From: Salimicrobium halophilum
GTDB lineage: Bacteria > Bacillota > Bacilli > Bacillales > Halobacillaceae
Assembly: GCF_900100295.1 (NCBI RefSeq)
Contig: NZ_FNEV01000016.1
Coordinates: forward strand, 1-38,926
Direction: 5' to 3'
Length of the DNA: 38,926 nucleotides
In this document: positions 25,020 to 35,682 of the stretch, piece by piece
How the letters are laid out: each line of letters opens with the position of its first letter
How positions within the stretch are numbered: the stretch's first letter is position 1
Notes under the pieces: generated by a model
What the model saw: the letters and a program-made list of their open reading frames with translations, nothing else
What the model was told of the DNA's origin: nothing
Database searches by the model: none
Translations under genes and position numbers: made by a program

Positions 25020-25622
25020 TTATACACCTACCATATTTTCTATAAAGTGATTATCTCCAATCTTATGTACGTGTTCTTTCACTTCAATATCTAACATCGG
25101 TTGAATGATTTCACGTTCACCTTTCTGTTTTTTCAATAGACCTGCTTCACACAGTATTCGAATATACACCTGTTTCAGTTTATAAAATGTGTAATCGCGC
25201 CAGTTCGCTACTGTTTCACTTTGTTCCTTTTTACCTACAAAGAACAAATTAAAGTCTCTATCTATTAGCTTTAAATCCAATAGAGCTATTTTTTCACTAA
25301 AGACTTCATTCATAAACTCACAAAATAAACGGTCTGTTTTCATAATTGCATATAAAACAATTAATTTACTTGTCTCTATATCACTCTGAACAATTTTCTC
25401 AATAAGATAATCATCAACAGCGTTTAAGCGTGTGAGAATTGTTGATGCAATTTCACACTTTCGATCTTCGGACCTCACCTGGAATATATTTTCATTTATC
25501 ACTTTATTCTTTAGCTCCACCTCGTTCATTCCTTGTATCAGCAACTCTGAAAGCTTTTTTGTTTCTATATACAGAAAGGGACGTGATTTAATTGTTGATT
25601 TATATTTTTGTTTTTTTACCAT
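25020..25622 (-). CDS. brxA: BREX protein BrxA (DUF1819)
   Basis: A 200-residue protein of the DUF1819/BrxA family, first gene of the BREX operon. It is helical and basic at the N-terminus (MVKKQKYKSTIKSRPFLYIE), with the family-like segments EIASTILTRLNAVDDYL and NWRDYTFYKLKQVY. BrxA is a small DNA-binding protein that is dispensable in some type 1 systems. Ribosome binding site AAGGAGA is nine bases before the ATG. The operon promoter must lie in the AT-rich stretch just upstream, but I could not pick one convincingly. Confidence 0.93.
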   Translation of the reverse strand: MVKKQKYKSTIKSRPFLYIETKKLSELLIQGMNEVELKNKVINENIFQVRSEDRKCEIASTILTRLNAVDDYLIEKIVQSDIETSKLIVLYAIMKTDRLFCEFMNEVFSEKIALLDLKLIDRDFNLFFVGKKEQSETVANWRDYTFYKLKQVYIRILCEAGLLKKQKGEREIIQPMLDIEVKEHVHKIGDNHFIENMVGV

Positions 25623-25756
25623 TATTTTCTATCTCCTTGGTCCACTTTTATTATTATTTTATCAGTTTTCACTTTTCATATCACTATTTTGTTTAGCTGG
25701 TTTCCGAACTACAAAAAATGGTGATTTCATTACACAGAAAAAAACAACTGCTAGCT

Positions 25757-26078
25757 TTACCTTTCTATTACTATCTCCTTCTCTTTCCTAATCTCTATAT
25801 TCCAGTCTTTAGAGCGCGGAATGTCAATATTACAAATCTGTCTATTTAATTGAACACGATGCCTTTCAGCAAACTCCCTTCCGCCTAAACATTATCCCTA
25901 CAAAAAGTTATGCGATTCACCTTATGATCTTCTTGCTCCTCCGATTTAATTCATCAATCGTCGTCTGCCGCTTAAACCCAGACATAGAAACTAAACGCGT
26001 ATTTTGCAGTTTTTTCTTTTTAATACTCCAATAAGACAGTTCATCAATCGGACTTTCAAACAAATAAATGGAATTTGG
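25757..26078 (-). pseudogene. Remnant of a DUF3991/toprim-type mobile-element protein
   Basis: Upstream of brxA, two readable stretches on the minus strand match the style of toprim domains of plasmid or ICE DUF3991 proteins: IYLFESPIDELSYWSIKK then NTRLVSMSGFKRQTTIDEL, ending in a stop at 25919-25917; and in another frame GREFAERHRV, then NIDIPRSKDWN and a charged end stopping at 25757. Frameshifts and stops separate them, so the gene is dead. Such proteins accompany conjugation or mobilisation genes, pointing to an ICE-like ancestor of the BREX-bearing insert. Confidence 0.5.
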
Positions 26079-26124
26079 TTACCTATAGAGGTAATAAGTG
26101 ATCCTATCAAATAGAATGATTATA

Positions 26125-26560
26125 TCCAGTCACCGACAAAGAAAAACAAAGTCCAAGGGGGGCTTCATTAGAAAAACTGATGCAAGAATTGAAGCAGCGG
26201 AATTAGAGAAGGAGGTAAGAGAAGGAACTATCTTGAAGAAAACAATATCACTCTCAATGAGTTCACCGATGATTGGCTTAATTTCTATGCGAAAAATTCT
26301 AAGGTTAGTTCGCATCGAGGAAGTACGAAAGAAATTCAGCATTTAAGAAGATATTTTTCAAAATCAAGCTATTTGCTGTCATGAGAAAACACTAACAAGC
26401 ATTCATTGATAACCTACACGCAAAAGGATATGCCTACATACTTATATGGAATTCATACTACCGGCCGAATGTTATTTAAGAAGGAGCATGAATATAACCT
26501 TATTAAAACAAATCAAAGTGAATTTATGCAGCGCAGAAGGTCGAGTATAAGAAATAATAA
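26125..26560 (+). pseudogene. int: Decayed phage/ICE-type tyrosine integrase, N-terminal part
   Basis: The plus strand reads KTKSKGGFIRKTDARIEAAE LEKEVREGTI in one frame (AP2-like arm-binding domain with the usual TKSGF..K..A motif). After a frameshift it reads NNITLNEFTDDWLNFYAKNS and TKEIQHLRRYF (core-binding SAM-like domain), then, with more shifts, KGYA and GIHTTGRMLFKKEHEYN, all typical of phage integrases of the Tn916/phi type. The catalytic domain (Arg-His-Arg-Tyr) is missing. It sits 150 bp from the groEL 3' end, where an integrase gene next to its att site is expected. Confidence 0.72.
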
Positions 26561-26567
26561 ATAGAAG

Positions 26568-26610
26568 AATAAGCCTCCCAAAAGTTTATAAAACTTCTGG
26601 GAGGCTTATT
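26568..26610. terminator. Hairpin terminator downstream of groEL
   Basis: Near-perfect long stem AATAAGCCTCCCA / TGGGAGGCTTATT about 97 bases after the groEL stop. It can serve groES-groEL on the minus strand. Its arms resemble those of the hairpin after the groEL fragment. Confidence 0.75.
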
Positions 26611-26705
26611 TGATTTAAACTTAATTTCATTAGAAATCCAGTCAATATTCATTTATATGGTTTCAAATCCTTGTGTAGAAAAGAGTTTGAGGACAGCAAG
26701 GACAG

Positions 26706-28344
<1,639 letters not shown>

Positions 28345-28386
28345 TCATGCCCTCCTTGTTTGATCCGTACGTTTATTTATTGAATA

Positions 28387-28671
28387 TTATTGAACGACAG
28401 CAAGAACGTCGTTTTCGCGTATGATTAGGTAGTCTTTTCCGTCATAGCTCACTTCTGTACCTGCGAACTTGGAATAGATGACCTGATCTCCCTCGGAAAC
28501 TTCAAGTGCCACCTTTTCGCCGTTGTCCTTCAAACGGCCGGTACCGACAGCTACGACTTTTCCTTCCTGAGGCTTCTCTTTCGCCGAATCAGGCAGGACG
28601 ATTCCGCTTTTTGTAGTCTCTTCCTGTTCTACTACTTCAATAACAATACGATCTCCCAGTGGTTTTAACAA
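28387..28671 (-). CDS. groES: Co-chaperonin GroES (10 kDa)
   Basis: A 94-residue protein with the family start [13 protein letters not shown], the mobile-loop region ([18 protein letters not shown]) and the end [13 protein letters not shown]. It caps the GroEL ring. First gene of the groES-groEL operon; the ribosome binding site is GGAGGGTG upstream of ATG. A perfect CIRCE element and a sigma-A promoter lie upstream. Confidence 0.98.
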   Translation of the reverse strand: MLKPLGDRIVIEVVEQEETTKSGIVLPDSAKEKPQEGKVVAVGTGRLKDNGEKVALEVSEGDQVIYSKFAGTEVSYDGKDYLIIRENDVLAVVQ

Positions 28672-28720
28672 TTAGGACACCCTCCTCAGAATTCATTCAT
28701 CTTGTGTGAATTGTCGATTA

Positions 28721-28747
28721 TTAGCACTCTTACCTCGTGAGTGCTAA
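28721..28747. promoter_or_regulatory. CIRCE element (HrcA operator)
   Basis: TTAGCACTC-N9-GAGTGCTAA, a perfect match to the CIRCE consensus, between the groES promoter and start codon. The HrcA repressor binds here and releases on heat shock. Confidence 0.98.
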
Positions 28748-28758
28748 TACCAATTATT

Positions 28759-28787
28759 ATAATAATCAATCACCGTTCGTTTTTCAA
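28759..28787 (-). promoter_or_regulatory. Sigma-A promoter of groES-groEL
   Basis: On the minus strand -35 TTGAAA (28787-28782), 17-base spacer, -10 TATTAT (28764-28759), placing the transcription start at or next to the CIRCE element. Confidence 0.8.
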
Positions 28788-28902
28788 GTAGGAGCTTTAT
28801 ATTTTTTCTAGATTTTTCTTCTTAATCGTTCTGTTTCCTTCTGTAATTCCACCTATGGTAAAATTGAAGGCAGTGATTAAGAAAAAGATAAAGGAGATTC
28901 TT

Positions 28903-29598
28903 ATGCCCAGACGGTATTGGTATATCATCATCATCTATCTCGCAACACAGCTGAGCGGAATCATCGGTGCCCCGCTTCTGATGGCTCTCGGCTTCGGCCG
29001 TACGGATGCCATCGCCGTATGGTCCATCTTCAGCTTCACGATAGCCACAGTGTGGATGCTTATTCTTCTGAAACCGGAGCTCGCGGAACGATCGGAACGG
29101 GCTCGTACAGGATCGATCATCCTTTGGGCGATTCTCGGGTTCTTTCTTGCGCTATTCGCCCAGAACATCGCCGGCATGATCGAGATGTACTTGTTCGATG
29201 CATCCCCGGAGTCTGAAAACACGCAACTACTTATGGATATTGCCGAGCAGTCGCCGATATTCATTCTTCTTCCGGTGATTTTCGCACCGATCACGGAAGA
29301 GATCATTTTCCGGAAGATCATTTTCGGGTCCATCTATAAACGGACGAATTTCCTGTTAGCCGTGGTCGTGTCTTCTCTCGCGTTTGCGGCTTTCCACTTT
29401 GATTTCACCCACCTGCTGATCTACTTTGCAGCCGGGTCGGTCTTCGCTTTTCTTTATGTGAAGACGAAATCCATCATTACGCCGATCATTACGCATATGA
29501 TATTGAATAGCATGGTCGTCGTCGCGCAGATGTACCGGGAGGAATTGGAGAACTATATGGAACAGATGGAAACGATTCTGTTGGGAGGGTTGTTTTGA
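28903..29598 (+). CDS. ydiL: CPBP-family intramembrane protease (YdiL-like)
   Basis: A 231-residue multi-spanning membrane protein of the CPBP (Abi/CAAX) group, with the glutamate motif ITEEIIFRK near residue 145, AFAAFHFDF and IITHMILNS carrying the conserved His. I chose ATG 28903 because AAGGAGATT lies directly before it; the ATG at 28855 has none. The divergent position beside groES and the following ydiK match B. subtilis ydiL-ydiK. It probably cleaves or processes membrane proteins; substrate unknown. Confidence 0.88.
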   Translation: MPRRYWYIIIIYLATQLSGIIGAPLLMALGFGRTDAIAVWSIFSFTIATVWMLILLKPELAERSERARTGSIILWAILGFFLALFAQNIAGMIEMYLFDASPESENTQLLMDIAEQSPIFILLPVIFAPITEEIIFRKIIFGSIYKRTNFLLAVVVSSLAFAAFHFDFTHLLIYFAAGSVFAFLYVKTKSIITPIITHMILNSMVVVAQMYREELENYMEQMETILLGGLF

Positions 29599-29599
29599 T

Positions 29600-29803
29600 A
29601 TGAAGGCCTCCCCCTTAATGATGGCTTATTTGTACCTGTTCATCGGGGCGGGCTTCGTCTTCGTCGCTGTCCAGTCGATCGAGGGATCAATCTGGAACGC
29701 CACGACGATGATCCTCGCTCTGATCTCAACATTCAACATCGGGGTCGGCATCCGCTTGATCGGCCTCCACTTTTACATTAAGAATAATTCAGACAAAAAG
29801 TGA
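29600..29803 (+). CDS. ydiK: YdiK-like small membrane protein (DUF4305)
   Basis: A 67-residue protein with two membrane spans (LMMAYLYLFIGAGFVFVAVQ and a second span around MILALISTFNIGVGIRLIGL) and a basic tail. It starts one base after the ydiL stop, so it is translationally coupled. The pair is conserved next to groES in Bacillaceae. Function unknown. Confidence 0.85.
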   Translation: MKASPLMMAYLYLFIGAGFVFVAVQSIEGSIWNATTMILALISTFNIGVGIRLIGLHFYIKNNSDKK

Positions 29804-29875
29804 AGGGTAAAGTGCCATCGCTTCGCTTATGGCCCGGGTTTCCGGGTGATGCAACTGGATTATGAGAATTCCAAC

Positions 29876-29915
29876 AAAAAATGAGCTGGATCCTACATGG
29901 ATTCAGCTCATTTTT
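29876..29915. terminator. Bidirectional terminator between ydiK and the MFS gene
   Basis: Stem AAAAATGAGCTGGATCC against GGATTCAGCTCATTTTT (one G:U-type mismatch) with a 6-base loop and A/T runs on both sides. It overlaps the last codons and stop of the minus-strand MFS gene at 29908. Confidence 0.9.
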
Positions 29916-31305
29916 TTTCATCCTGTACACCTTTCATGATGAAAGAGAACGGCAGGGCCAGAAACAGGACGGCAGCAGACACGAGAAACGCCTCGTTCAG
30001 CGTCTGCAAAGTCGCTTCCTGCATACTCATATCTACCGAAATCTGGGCGCGCCTGACTTCGTAATAGATCGAGAAAAATACGATTCCGAGCGAAGACGCA
30101 ATCTGGCGGATGATGTTGTTCATCGCAGACCCTTGAGCGACGAGATGGTCGGGAATTGCGTTCATCCCTGTCGTCGTCGCAGGCATGTTGCTCATTCCCA
30201 TCCCCATGCCTCGTATCGCGTTCAAAAGAAGGATCCACCAGAACGGGCTCGACGTCTCGAGCATTCCGAGGCCGATCGTCGACAGACCCATGATGGTAAG
30301 ACCAGGCGGGATGACAAACTTCGGTCCTTTTTTATCGAGCATTCTTCCGCCGAGGGACATGAAGATGCCACTCGCCGCGGCCGATGGGAGGAATAGAATC
30401 CCTGTCCATACTTCATTCAGTCCGTATACGTTCTGGATGAGGAGCGGCAATAAGAAAATACCTGAAAACAGCCCGATGGACGCAGAAGATGTGATAAGGA
30501 TCGACACCGCATAGGTCGGGACCTTGAAGACCGATAAGTTGAGCAAAGGATCTTCCTGCCTGAATTCATAGCGGACGAACACCGTCACGAGTATGATCCC
30601 CGCTGCAATCAGGGATAAATTCAACGGATCAAAGAGAACTTCAGGTGTACGCCCACGGCCAAGGGCGAATAGCACCGCCCCGATTCCTGACGTAACGAGA
30701 AGAAAGCCGATCAGGTCGAATCGTTTGTTCGGATCGCTCTCCGTCCTCTCGAGGAATTTCGTGGATAACAGCAGCCCCGTCAATCCAAAGGGGATGTTGA
30801 CCGCAAAGAGCCACGGCCATTCGAGAAACTGGATGAGAAAGCCCCCGATGGTCGGGCCGATCGCCGGAGCTACCATCGCCGCTACGCCGTAGACCCCGAC
30901 AGCGAGTCCCCGCTCATTTTTCGGGAACGAGTTGAAGATGAGGGCCATCGCAATCGGCATCATCAATCCGCCGGCCATCCCCTGAATGGCTCTCGAGAAA
31001 ATGACCATGCCGAGAGAGCCGCTGAAGAATCCAGATGTGGAACCGATAAGAAACAGCGTCAGACCGACGAGGTATACTTTTTTCTTACCGAACCGATCTC
31101 CGAAGTACCCCGTCAGCGGCATCGTCATCCCCATCGATACCATGAAGATTGTCAGAATCCACCCGGCGGCTACCGCGTTCGTATCAAAGATTTCAATGAA
31201 CCGCGGCAATACCGGGTTCAGCATACTATTATTCAGAATGACGGTGAACGTTCCGAACAGAACGGAAATGACCACCAGCCATTTTTCCGGGATTCTCCTT
31301 GCCAT
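29908..31305 (-). CDS. DHA2-family MFS drug exporter (EmrB/QacA-like)
   Basis: A 465-residue major facilitator with about 14 predicted spans. DHA2-style motifs are seen: NNSMLNPVLPRFIE in TM1, the loop motif GYFGDRFGKKKVYLVG, GMAGGLMMPIAMALIF, and the TM5 motif C-like VAPAIGPTIGGFLIQ. It probably exports hydrophobic drugs or other toxic compounds using the proton gradient. It takes the place between rex and ydiK that tatAy-tatCy occupies in B. subtilis, so it is likely a lineage-specific replacement or insertion. Monocistronic. Confidence 0.9.
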   Translation of the reverse strand: MARRIPEKWLVVISVLFGTFTVILNNSMLNPVLPRFIEIFDTNAVAAGWILTIFMVSMGMTMPLTGYFGDRFGKKKVYLVGLTLFLIGSTSGFFSGSLGMVIFSRAIQGMAGGLMMPIAMALIFNSFPKNERGLAVGVYGVAAMVAPAIGPTIGGFLIQFLEWPWLFAVNIPFGLTGLLLSTKFLERTESDPNKRFDLIGFLLVTSGIGAVLFALGRGRTPEVLFDPLNLSLIAAGIILVTVFVRYEFRQEDPLLNLSVFKVPTYAVSILITSSASIGLFSGIFLLPLLIQNVYGLNEVWTGILFLPSAAASGIFMSLGGRMLDKKGPKFVIPPGLTIMGLSTIGLGMLETSSPFWWILLLNAIRGMGMGMSNMPATTTGMNAIPDHLVAQGSAMNNIIRQIASSLGIVFFSIYYEVRRAQISVDMSMQEATLQTLNEAFLVSAAVLFLALPFSFIMKGVQDEKK

Positions 31306-31403
31306 AGTTATCCTGACCTTTCGATGTTCGAATTAATTACTATTTCCATACTATAAGAAAAAGACACAGAAGTCAGTTTCTGTGCCTCGTTCCCGGAAAT
31401 TTC

Positions 31404-32033
31404 CTATAGCGGATAATGCTTCAGGAAATAAGCGAGCGATTGCAGTTCCACCGAAAGATCGATGTGATGCACACGAACGTCCGAGGGAACGGTGATCCGT
31501 GCCGGTGTGAAGTTCAGAATGCCGGACACCCCTTGTCCTATGAGACGGTCCGTAATCCCCTGCGCCGCCTGGGAAGGAACGGTCAGAATAGCAACAGAGA
31601 CGTTGCCCATCCTCTCCTCCAGATCATCGATATGTTCGATAGGAACACCGCCCACTTCCTGCCCGACGCGTTCCTTGTCCGCATCGAAAGCGACGACGAT
31701 CTTCGTATTGTTATTTTTCATGAAATTGTAGTTCAGAAATGCGGTACCGAGGTTACCGACACCGATCAGCGCGACTTCTGTCGTCTCGTCCTGATCGAGC
31801 GTCTTGCGGAAAAAGCTCACCAGATGCTCGACATTATAGCCGTAGCCTTTCTTCCCGAGCGCACCGAAATAAGAGAAATCCCGTCGGATCGTGGCAGAGT
31901 CCACCTTCACCGCGTCACTCAATTCCTTCGAAGACACTCTCATTTTCCCCTGAAGGTATAAATTATTTATAAATCGGTAATAGAGCGGTAACCGTTTCGC
32001 TGTGGCCTGAGGAATTTTCGCTTCTTCATCCAT
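31404..32033 (-). CDS. rex: Redox-sensing transcriptional repressor Rex
   Basis: A 209-residue regulator. Residues 1-80 form the winged helix ([20 protein letters not shown], then [21 protein letters not shown]) and residues 85-209 the Rossmann domain with [16 protein letters not shown] and FDADKERVG. Rex binds DNA when NAD+ is high and lets go when NADH rises, controlling fermentation and respiration genes. I chose ATG 32033, preceded by GGAGGAACGT, rather than the longer frame from 32093. A likely Rex site lies upstream. Confidence 0.95.
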   Translation of the reverse strand: MDEEAKIPQATAKRLPLYYRFINNLYLQGKMRVSSKELSDAVKVDSATIRRDFSYFGALGKKGYGYNVEHLVSFFRKTLDQDETTEVALIGVGNLGTAFLNYNFMKNNNTKIVVAFDADKERVGQEVGGVPIEHIDDLEERMGNVSVAILTVPSQAAQGITDRLIGQGVSGILNFTPARITVPSDVRVHHIDLSVELQSLAYFLKHYPL

Positions 32034-32077
32034 GTACGTTCCTCCTTCTTCTTCCTTACTATATAGTTTAGCAAAAA

Positions 32078-32095
32078 TCGTGAGTAAATTCACAA
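32078..32095. promoter_or_regulatory. Probable Rex operator upstream of rex
   Basis: TCGTGAGTAAATTCACAA matches the Rex palindrome (TTGTGA-N6-TCACAA type) at 14 of 18 positions. It overlaps the likely -35 region of a minus-strand promoter (TTTACT, 17 bases, TATATA), suggesting autoregulation. It also lies 70 bases before the divergent ydiF start. Confidence 0.5.
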
Positions 32096-32164
32096 AGTTA
32101 GTCCGTTTTGTTGCCCCTCGTGCTTTCGATAAGATACACTTGAATGAGTCGAGGTGAATAAATA

Positions 32165-34093
32165 ATGATTCTAATGCAACTTAGTCAATTGACGAAGCGT
32201 TTCGGAGCTGAGTTAATTTTATCCGATATTGATTTGGAAATACAGACAAACGACCGGATCGCCATCGTAGGGCGGAACGGTGCCGGCAAATCCACCCTGT
32301 TGAAGGTGATGGCCGGAGAGATGAGCTACGAGGAAGGGAACATCTTTCAATCGAAAGAAACGACGGTCGGCTATCTCGAACAGCACAGCGGACTTGAATC
32401 GGACGGAACGATTTGGGAAGAATTCTCTCACGTGTTCGACGGGCTTAAAAGAATGGAAGCGAAGCTGCGGGAGATGGAAGCCGAGATGGCTGACCCGGAC
32501 CGTTTCTCTTCCCCTGAAGAGTATCAGGCGTTTCTCGAAGACTATGACCGCAAGCAGAACGAGTTCAAAACGTCCGGGGGCTATCAGTACGAAGCGGACA
32601 TGAAAGCCATCCTCCAGGGCCTCCATTTTCCGGAATCGATGTGGAGTCAGCCGATCCAGACGTTGAGTGGCGGCCAGAAGACCAGGCTCGCACTTGGTAA
32701 ATTGCTTCTGACGAAACCGGATGTCCTCATTCTGGACGAGCCGACAAACCACCTGGATATCGATACGCTCACGTGGCTCGAAGGCTATCTTCAGTCTTAT
32801 CCGGGAGCTGTCGTCATCGTATCGCACGACCGTTACTTCCTGGATAAAATCGTGAACACGGTTTATGAAGTCGCCATGCAGCGGGTGAAGAAATACACTG
32901 GCAACTACAGCACCTACCTGAAGCAGAAAGAAGCCGATTTCGAACAGGAAATGAAGCAGTACGAAAAGCAGCAGAGTGAAATCAAGAAGATGGAAGATTT
33001 CATCCAGAAGAACATCGTCCGGGCCACCACGAGTAAACGGGCGCAGAGCCGCCGGAAACAGCTCGAGAAGATGGCCAAGATGGAGAAACCGAAAGATGAC
33101 GCCAAATCTGCGAAGTTCTCGTTCCAGGTGAATCGTCGCAGCGGGAATGACGTTCTCAAAACGAGAGAAGTAGGCTTCCATTACCCGGACAGTGATTATC
33201 TGTTCGAAGATGTGACGCTCGACGTTTCCAGGGGGGATTCGATTGCGTTGATCGGACCGAACGGTGTCGGGAAATCGACCCTTCTGAAAATACTCACCGA
33301 GAACCTGGCTCCTACCAAAGGAGACATCGTCATCGGTGCCAATGTCGAAATGGGCTACTACGACCAGGAACAGAGCGAACTGAACCGGAAGAAACGGGTG
33401 CTGGACGAGCTCTGGGATGACTATCCGATGGAAGACGAGAAGGATATCCGGACGATTCTCGGTAACTTCCTTTTCACCGGCGAAGACGTTCTTAAGCCTG
33501 TCGCTGCGTTAAGTGGTGGAGAGAAAGCCCGTCTTTCTCTTGCTAAGCTGATGATGCAGAAATCCAACCTGCTGATCCTTGATGAGCCGACCAACCATCT
33601 GGACCTCGACAGCAAAGAGGTTCTTGAAGCGGCACTCGTCGATTATCCGGGAACGATCATCTTCGTCTCGCACGACCGTTACTTCATCAACAAAATCGCG
33701 ACCCAGATCGTCGAGATGAAGCCGGACCATACGCAAATCTATCTCGGAGATTACGACTACTATCACGATAAGAAACGGGAAGAAGCGGAATGGAAAGCGA
33801 TCGAAGAAGCGGAGAAAGAAAAGGAACAGGAAGCACCTACGGAAGGGAAGCGTTCCTTCGAGATGGATAAAGCGGCGAAACGGGAAGAACGAAGACGCCT
33901 GCGCCGCATCGAAGAGATCGAAACACGCATCGAAGAACTGGAGCAACAGATAGAGAAGAACGATGAGCTGCTGTGTGAGCCTGATGTGTATCAGGACGCG
34001 GAGAAATCTTTAGAGCTCACGGAAGATAACGAGAAAGCTTCGAATGAAATGGAGTCGCTGATGGAAGAATGGGAAGAACTCCAGACGGACTAG
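32165..34093 (+). CDS. ydiF: ABC-F family ATPase YdiF
   Basis: A 642-residue protein with two ABC domains and no membrane part. First domain: Walker [13 protein letters not shown] near residue 37, signature [15 protein letters not shown], Walker [13 protein letters not shown]. Second domain: [12 protein letters not shown] near residue 367, [28 protein letters not shown] charged linker lies between them, and the C-terminus is a coiled coil ([19 protein letters not shown]). ABC-F proteins act on ribosomes as translation factors or in antibiotic protection; YdiF is a conserved housekeeping member. Start at the first ATG, eight bases after GAGGTG. Same length as B. subtilis YdiF. Confidence 0.93.
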   Translation: MILMQLSQLTKRFGAELILSDIDLEIQTNDRIAIVGRNGAGKSTLLKVMAGEMSYEEGNIFQSKETTVGYLEQHSGLESDGTIWEEFSHVFDGLKRMEAKLREMEAEMADPDRFSSPEEYQAFLEDYDRKQNEFKTSGGYQYEADMKAILQGLHFPESMWSQPIQTLSGGQKTRLALGKLLLTKPDVLILDEPTNHLDIDTLTWLEGYLQSYPGAVVIVSHDRYFLDKIVNTVYEVAMQRVKKYTGNYSTYLKQKEADFEQEMKQYEKQQSEIKKMEDFIQKNIVRATTSKRAQSRRKQLEKMAKMEKPKDDAKSAKFSFQVNRRSGNDVLKTREVGFHYPDSDYLFEDVTLDVSRGDSIALIGPNGVGKSTLLKILTENLAPTKGDIVIGANVEMGYYDQEQSELNRKKRVLDELWDDYPMEDEKDIRTILGNFLFTGEDVLKPVAALSGGEKARLSLAKLMMQKSNLLILDEPTNHLDLDSKEVLEAALVDYPGTIIFVSHDRYFINKIATQIVEMKPDHTQIYLGDYDYYHDKKREEAEWKAIEEAEKEKEQEAPTEGKRSFEMDKAAKREERRRLRRIEEIETRIEELEQQIEKNDELLCEPDVYQDAEKSLELTEDNEKASNEMESLMEEWEELQTD

Positions 34094-34103
34094 AACGTAT
34101 TCG

Positions 34104-34140
34104 GCCCCGGTTGCGTCTTACACGCGATCGGGGCTTTTTA
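34104..34140 (+). terminator. Rho-independent terminator after ydiF
   Basis: Stem GCCCCGGTTGCGT / ACGCGATCGGGGC followed by TTTTTAT, 11 bases after the stop. Confidence 0.9.
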
Positions 34141-34338
34141 TATAGGATAGGCGTTTATGAGGCATAATTGATAGATGATGAGACAGAAACTGTACCATAA
34201 CATTTTAAATGCGACAGTTTTGGCAGAGGGTCTCAAGAAAAATACGCCATCCCAAAAGTTATGAGACGCTTTTCTTCTTTTTTACAAAATTAACGTTCAA
34301 TACATTTCCCCTCCCGAACTCTACATTTCTCCCCACCT
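34141..34338. other. Intergenic stretch without a visible gene
   Basis: Between the ydiF terminator and the DnaA-box cluster I see no supported gene. A short ORF on the plus strand here lacks a ribosome binding site and reads through the DnaA boxes. Confidence 0.6.
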
Positions 34339-34500
34339 TTATCCACAGACAAAGTTCAACAAAATCAGTTTTCAACAGGTTTATACACATTATCCACAGA
34401 TAAAATCGAGGTTATCCCCAAATTTTACCCACAAATATAAAGCTGTTATTAAGGTTTTGTTAACTATTTATCCACGATTCGTGTAGAACCCTGTGAATAA
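34339..34500. promoter_or_regulatory. DnaA-box cluster near tsaD
   Basis: Within 162 bases there are two perfect DnaA boxes TTATCCACA (34339, 34390) and near-boxes TTATACACA (34381), TTATCCCCA (34412), TTACCCACA (34425), TTATCCACG (34468) and, on the minus strand, TTATTCACA (34500-34492). Two more perfect boxes lie close by: TTATCCACA at 34623-34631 and, inverted, TGTGGATAA at 34924-34932 inside tsaD. No dnaA, dnaN or obvious unwinding element is here, so this is a DnaA-binding cluster rather than the origin. Confidence 0.8.
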
Positions 34501-34566
34501 TTGAAAATTGCTATACTTTCCTTGTCGAAAGAAGGGATTGCTCCTTTATCCTTCTGTTGATAACTG

Positions 34567-34615
34567 AAAAAGGTAGAAACTCTTCCGCTTGCACGAGGAA
34601 GAACTTCTACCTTTT
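34567..34615. terminator. Terminator of the thiL-tsaE-tsaB-rimI-tsaD operon
   Basis: Long stem AAAAGGTAGAA...TCTTCC against GGAAGA...TTCTACCTTTT with a 10-base loop, 21 bases beyond the tsaD stop on the minus strand. Confidence 0.88.
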
Positions 34616-34635
34616 CCACTTCTTATCCACACTAT

Positions 34636-35682
34636 TCAATTGTCCTGAGGAACTTGTCCACGCTTTCCATACTTCTCGAGATCGAGTCCTGGATGAGCAT
34701 TCAGATCCCAGCCTGCACGATGCCCCTGTTTGTACGCCACGGCTCCTGCGGCTGCAATCATCGCAGCATTATCCGTACAATATTTGAGTGGCGGAATCAG
34801 GAGCTCGATATCTGTATTTTCAAACGTTTCCTGAAGAGCTTTGCGCAGACCGCTGTTGGCCGCTACGCCCCCTGCTACGACCAGCTGATGGACACCGTAC
34901 GCCTCAGCCGCTTTCTTCGCTTTTGTGGATAACACCTCGACCACGCTCTCCTGAAAGCTTGCAGCTACATCTTCAGGCTTCAGCGTTTCGCCTTTTTGTT
35001 CAGCGTTGTGGAGCCTGTTGATCACAGAAGATTTCAGTCCGCTGAAACTGAAGTCATAGGAATCATCCTCGAGCCAGGCTCTCGGAAAATCGATCGTCGC
35101 TTCCCCTTCCGCTGCCAGTTTATCGATCTCCGGGCCTCCCGGATAAGGAAGTTTCAACAGACGTGCCACTTTGTCATAGGCTTCTCCTGCAGCATCGTCC
35201 CTCGTCTCGCCGATCACTTCAAAGTCATTGTGTCCGCGCATAAGTACTAGTTCGGTATGACCGCCGGAAACGACAAGCGAGAGTAATGGAAAATCGAATT
35301 CCTTTTCGAGTCTGCTCGCGTAAATATGGCCTGCGATATGATGGACACCGACGAGTGGCTTCTGTTTCGCAAAAGCGACACCCTTAGCCGCGTTCACTCC
35401 TACCAGAAGAGCTCCCACAAGTCCCGGTCCTTCCGTGACACTTATCGCTTCCATATCATCAAGCGTAAGTCCGGCCTTATCCAGCGCTTCTTCAAGCGTG
35501 ATGGTAATCTGTTCGATATGATGTCTCGAGGCAACCTCAGGCACCACTCCCCCGAAGCGCTTATGGCTTTCGATCTGGGAAGCGACCACATTCGCTACCA
35601 GTTCCGTTTCATTTTTTATGATGGCGACGGCCGTTTCGTCACAGCTCGTTTCAATCGCCAATATATACTGTTCGTTGTTCAT
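34636..35682 (-). CDS. tsaD: tRNA t6A threonylcarbamoyltransferase subunit TsaD
   Basis: A 348-residue ASKHA-fold enzyme that, with TsaB and TsaE, transfers threonylcarbamoyl to A37 of ANN-decoding tRNAs. Visible are the phosphate loop [15 protein letters not shown], the metal-binding [11 protein letters not shown] (HXXXH), [13 protein letters not shown] and [13 protein letters not shown] chose the ATG at 35682, which overlaps the rimI stop as ATGA; a GTG four codons earlier would be inside rimI. Last gene of the operon, as gcp is in B. subtilis. Confidence 0.97.
   Translation of the reverse strand: MNNEQYILAIETSCDETAVAIIKNETELVANVVASQIESHKRFGGVVPEVASRHHIEQITITLEEALDKAGLTLDDMEAISVTEGPGLVGALLVGVNAAKGVAFAKQKPLVGVHHIAGHIYASRLEKEFDFPLLSLVVSGGHTELVLMRGHNDFEVIGETRDDAAGEAYDKVARLLKLPYPGGPEIDKLAAEGEATIDFPRAWLEDDSYDFSFSGLKSSVINRLHNAEQKGETLKPEDVAASFQESVVEVLSTKAKKAAEAYGVHQLVVAGGVAANSGLRKALQETFENTDIELLIPPLKYCTDNAAMIAAAGAVAYKQGHRAGWDLNAHPGLDLEKYGKRGQVPQDN

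Noticed and set aside
34209-34403. 64-codon ORF on the plus strand downstream of ydiF
   Set aside because: No ribosome binding site, low-complexity composition, and it runs through DnaA boxes.
34339-34500. Chromosomal replication origin
   Set aside because: There are many DnaA boxes but no dnaA or dnaN and no clear unwinding element; the neighbours are ydiF and tsaD.
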